Below the pieces are notes generated by a model that saw only the letters and a list, made by a program, of their open reading frames with translations, searched no databases and was not told the DNA's origin. From CAYNLG01 sp964397995 (GTDB lineage: Bacteria > Planctomycetota > Phycisphaerae > FEN-1346): a DNA stretch of 6,694 bases. Below are positions 5,934 through 6,694 of the stretch, in pieces (position 1 is the first letter of the stretch; the number at the start of each line of letters is the position of its first letter). A program made the position numbers and the translations under genes. Where the stretch lies: NCBI GenBank assembly GCA_964397995.1, contig CAYNLG010000124.1, positions 1-6,694 on the forward strand, given 5' to 3'.

Positions 5934-6694
5934 TCAACGGTACTCGGGCAGGTAGTCGCCGTGGGCGTCGATCAGGTCGTCGCACAGGGCGCGAATCTCA
6001 TCGATCGTCAGTTCCGCGGCGGCGTGCGGGTCCAGCAGGGCCGCCTGGTAGATGTACTCCCGCTTCCGCGTCAGCGCCGCCTCCACCGTCAGGAGCTGCA
6101 CGTTGATGTTCGTCCGGTTCACCGCCGCGCACACCTCCGGCAGGTTGCCGACATGGCACGGATTCACGCCGTTGCGGTCGACCAGGCAGGGCACCTCGAC
6201 ACAGGCGGCACGCGGCAGATTCGTGATGAGCTCCGTATTGATCACGTTGCCGTGGATGCGGAACGGCACGTCCGTCTCCATCGCTTCCATGATGTACGAG
6301 CTGTACTCGTGGCTGCGGCGATGTTCCAGCTGTGCTTCGCCCAGCAGCGTCTCGCGCTGCCTCCTCCAGCCCTCGATCTGCGCGACGCACCGGTCCAGGT
6401 ACTCGTCCAGCGGGATGCGGTACGTGTCCAGAAGGTCCGGGTGCCCCCGCTTAATGAACCAGGGGACGTACTCGGCGGCGTGGATCGACCCCTCGGTCAT
6501 GTAGTACCCGAGCTGGAGCATCATTTCCAGGCGGACCATGTCCTTGGCCACGGCCGCGTCCCCTTCGCCCCAGGCGTACCGGCCGACGCGTTTGCCGGTT
6601 TCGGCCTCTTTGGCGGCCTTCCACTCCTGGTACACCTTTTGGCCTGCTCCCCAAAACTTGACCCAGGCGTTATGAGAGTCTCTACTGCCCGGAT
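5934..6694 (-). CDS. Glycoside hydrolase family 4 (alpha-glucosidase/alpha-galactosidase type), N-terminus missing
   Basis: The frame is open from the right edge to the TGA at 5936-5934, with 252 visible residues of an expected 430-480. GH4 enzymes are cytoplasmic and use NAD+ and a divalent metal to cleave glycosides by an oxidation-elimination route. Recognisable blocks are VRLEMMLQLGYYMTEGSIHAAEYVPWFIK (in two parts, from about residue 68), SSYIMEAMETDVPFRIHGNV, LITNLPRAACVEVPCLVDRN, NRTNINVQLLTVEAALT and LLDPHAAAELTIDEI, all typical of the MelA/AglA side of the family. The N-terminal Rossmann domain and metal-binding cysteine lie outside the window. The metal-binding histidine region would be SHNAW near the edge, where the usual GINH is not found. 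Bases beyond about 6645 are less GC-rich, so the gene may be interrupted there. Sugar specificity cannot be told from this part. Confidence 0.88.
   Translation of the reverse strand, partial: PGSRDSHNAWVKFWGAGQKVYQEWKAAKEAETGKRVGRYAWGEGDAAVAKDMVRLEMMLQLGYYMTEGSIHAAEYVPWFIKRGHPDLLDTYRIPLDEYLDRCVAQIEGWRRQRETLLGEAQLEHRRSHEYSSYIMEAMETDVPFRIHGNVINTELITNLPRAACVEVPCLVDRNGVNPCHVGNLPEVCAAVNRTNINVQLLTVEAALTRKREYIYQAALLDPHAAAELTIDEIRALCDDLIDAHGDYLPEYR
6645..6694. other. AT-shifted right edge, possible insertion-sequence terminus
   Basis: The last ~60 bases drop to about 53% G+C against roughly two thirds or more elsewhere. They contain TGCTCCCCAAAACTTGACCC from 6645, which resembles the CCCCAAAA-type ends of some IS3-like elements by memory only. 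It also fits the GH4 frame, and HNAW...F...G...VY is at about the right spacing for GH4, so the call is undecided. Confidence 0.25.

Noticed and set aside
5405..6106. Plus-strand frame opposite the hydrolase-like and GH4 genes
   Set aside because: It is a compositional shadow spanning two minus-strand genes and the gap between them. The product is low-complexity and Arg/Pro-rich.

Overview
The window is GC-rich (roughly two thirds G+C or more) and holds six protein-coding genes, two of them cut by the window edges. No rRNA, tRNA, CRISPR array or complete mobile element is visible. The gene content suggests an environmental bacterium of the Planctomycetota or a neighbouring PVC-type lineage. 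It combines an acetyl-CoA hydrolase/GNAT fusion, an AcuC-like deacetylase, GspG-like pseudopilins with a C-terminal GWWYNTTTGDIRAN-type motif, and a secreted alpha/beta-hydrolase-like protein of a sort I associate with that phylum. The taxon is inferred from protein style only.

Left half, + strand. (1) The 3' end of a gene fusing an acetyl-CoA hydrolase/CoA-transferase C-terminus to a complete GNAT N-acetyltransferase domain (1-701). The reading frame is open to the left edge. (2) Twelve bases later, with its Shine-Dalgarno overlapping the previous stop codon, a full-length class I histone-deacetylase-fold protein of the AcuC type (714-1850). Together they look like a writer/eraser pair for protein lysine acetylation, comparable in logic to Bacillus acuA/acuC and to the Pat-type acetyltransferases. 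(3) After a 249-bp gap with a plausible sigma70-type promoter, a GAF-HD-GYP cyclic-di-GMP phosphodiesterase with every expected metal ligand (2100-3308).

Right half, - strand, convergent with the left half. In transcription order: the 3' part of a family 4 glycoside hydrolase (right edge to 5934); a secreted alpha/beta-hydrolase-like protein whose nucleophile motif appears lost, with a possible Ig-like C-terminus (5737-4568); a short four-cysteine pseudopilin (4408-4079); and a GspG-like pseudopilin with a proline-rich tail (3981-3406). The two pseudopilin genes are separated by 97 bp that begins with a strong hairpin. The last three genes suggest envelope and secretion functions, while GH4 suggests sugar use in the cytoplasm.

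Nothing here is clearly a new system. The most interesting points are the acetyl-CoA-linked acetylation/deacetylation pair, the apparently dead secreted hydrolase, the cysteine-bearing small pseudopilin, and a compositional change at the right edge that may be an insertion-sequence end.
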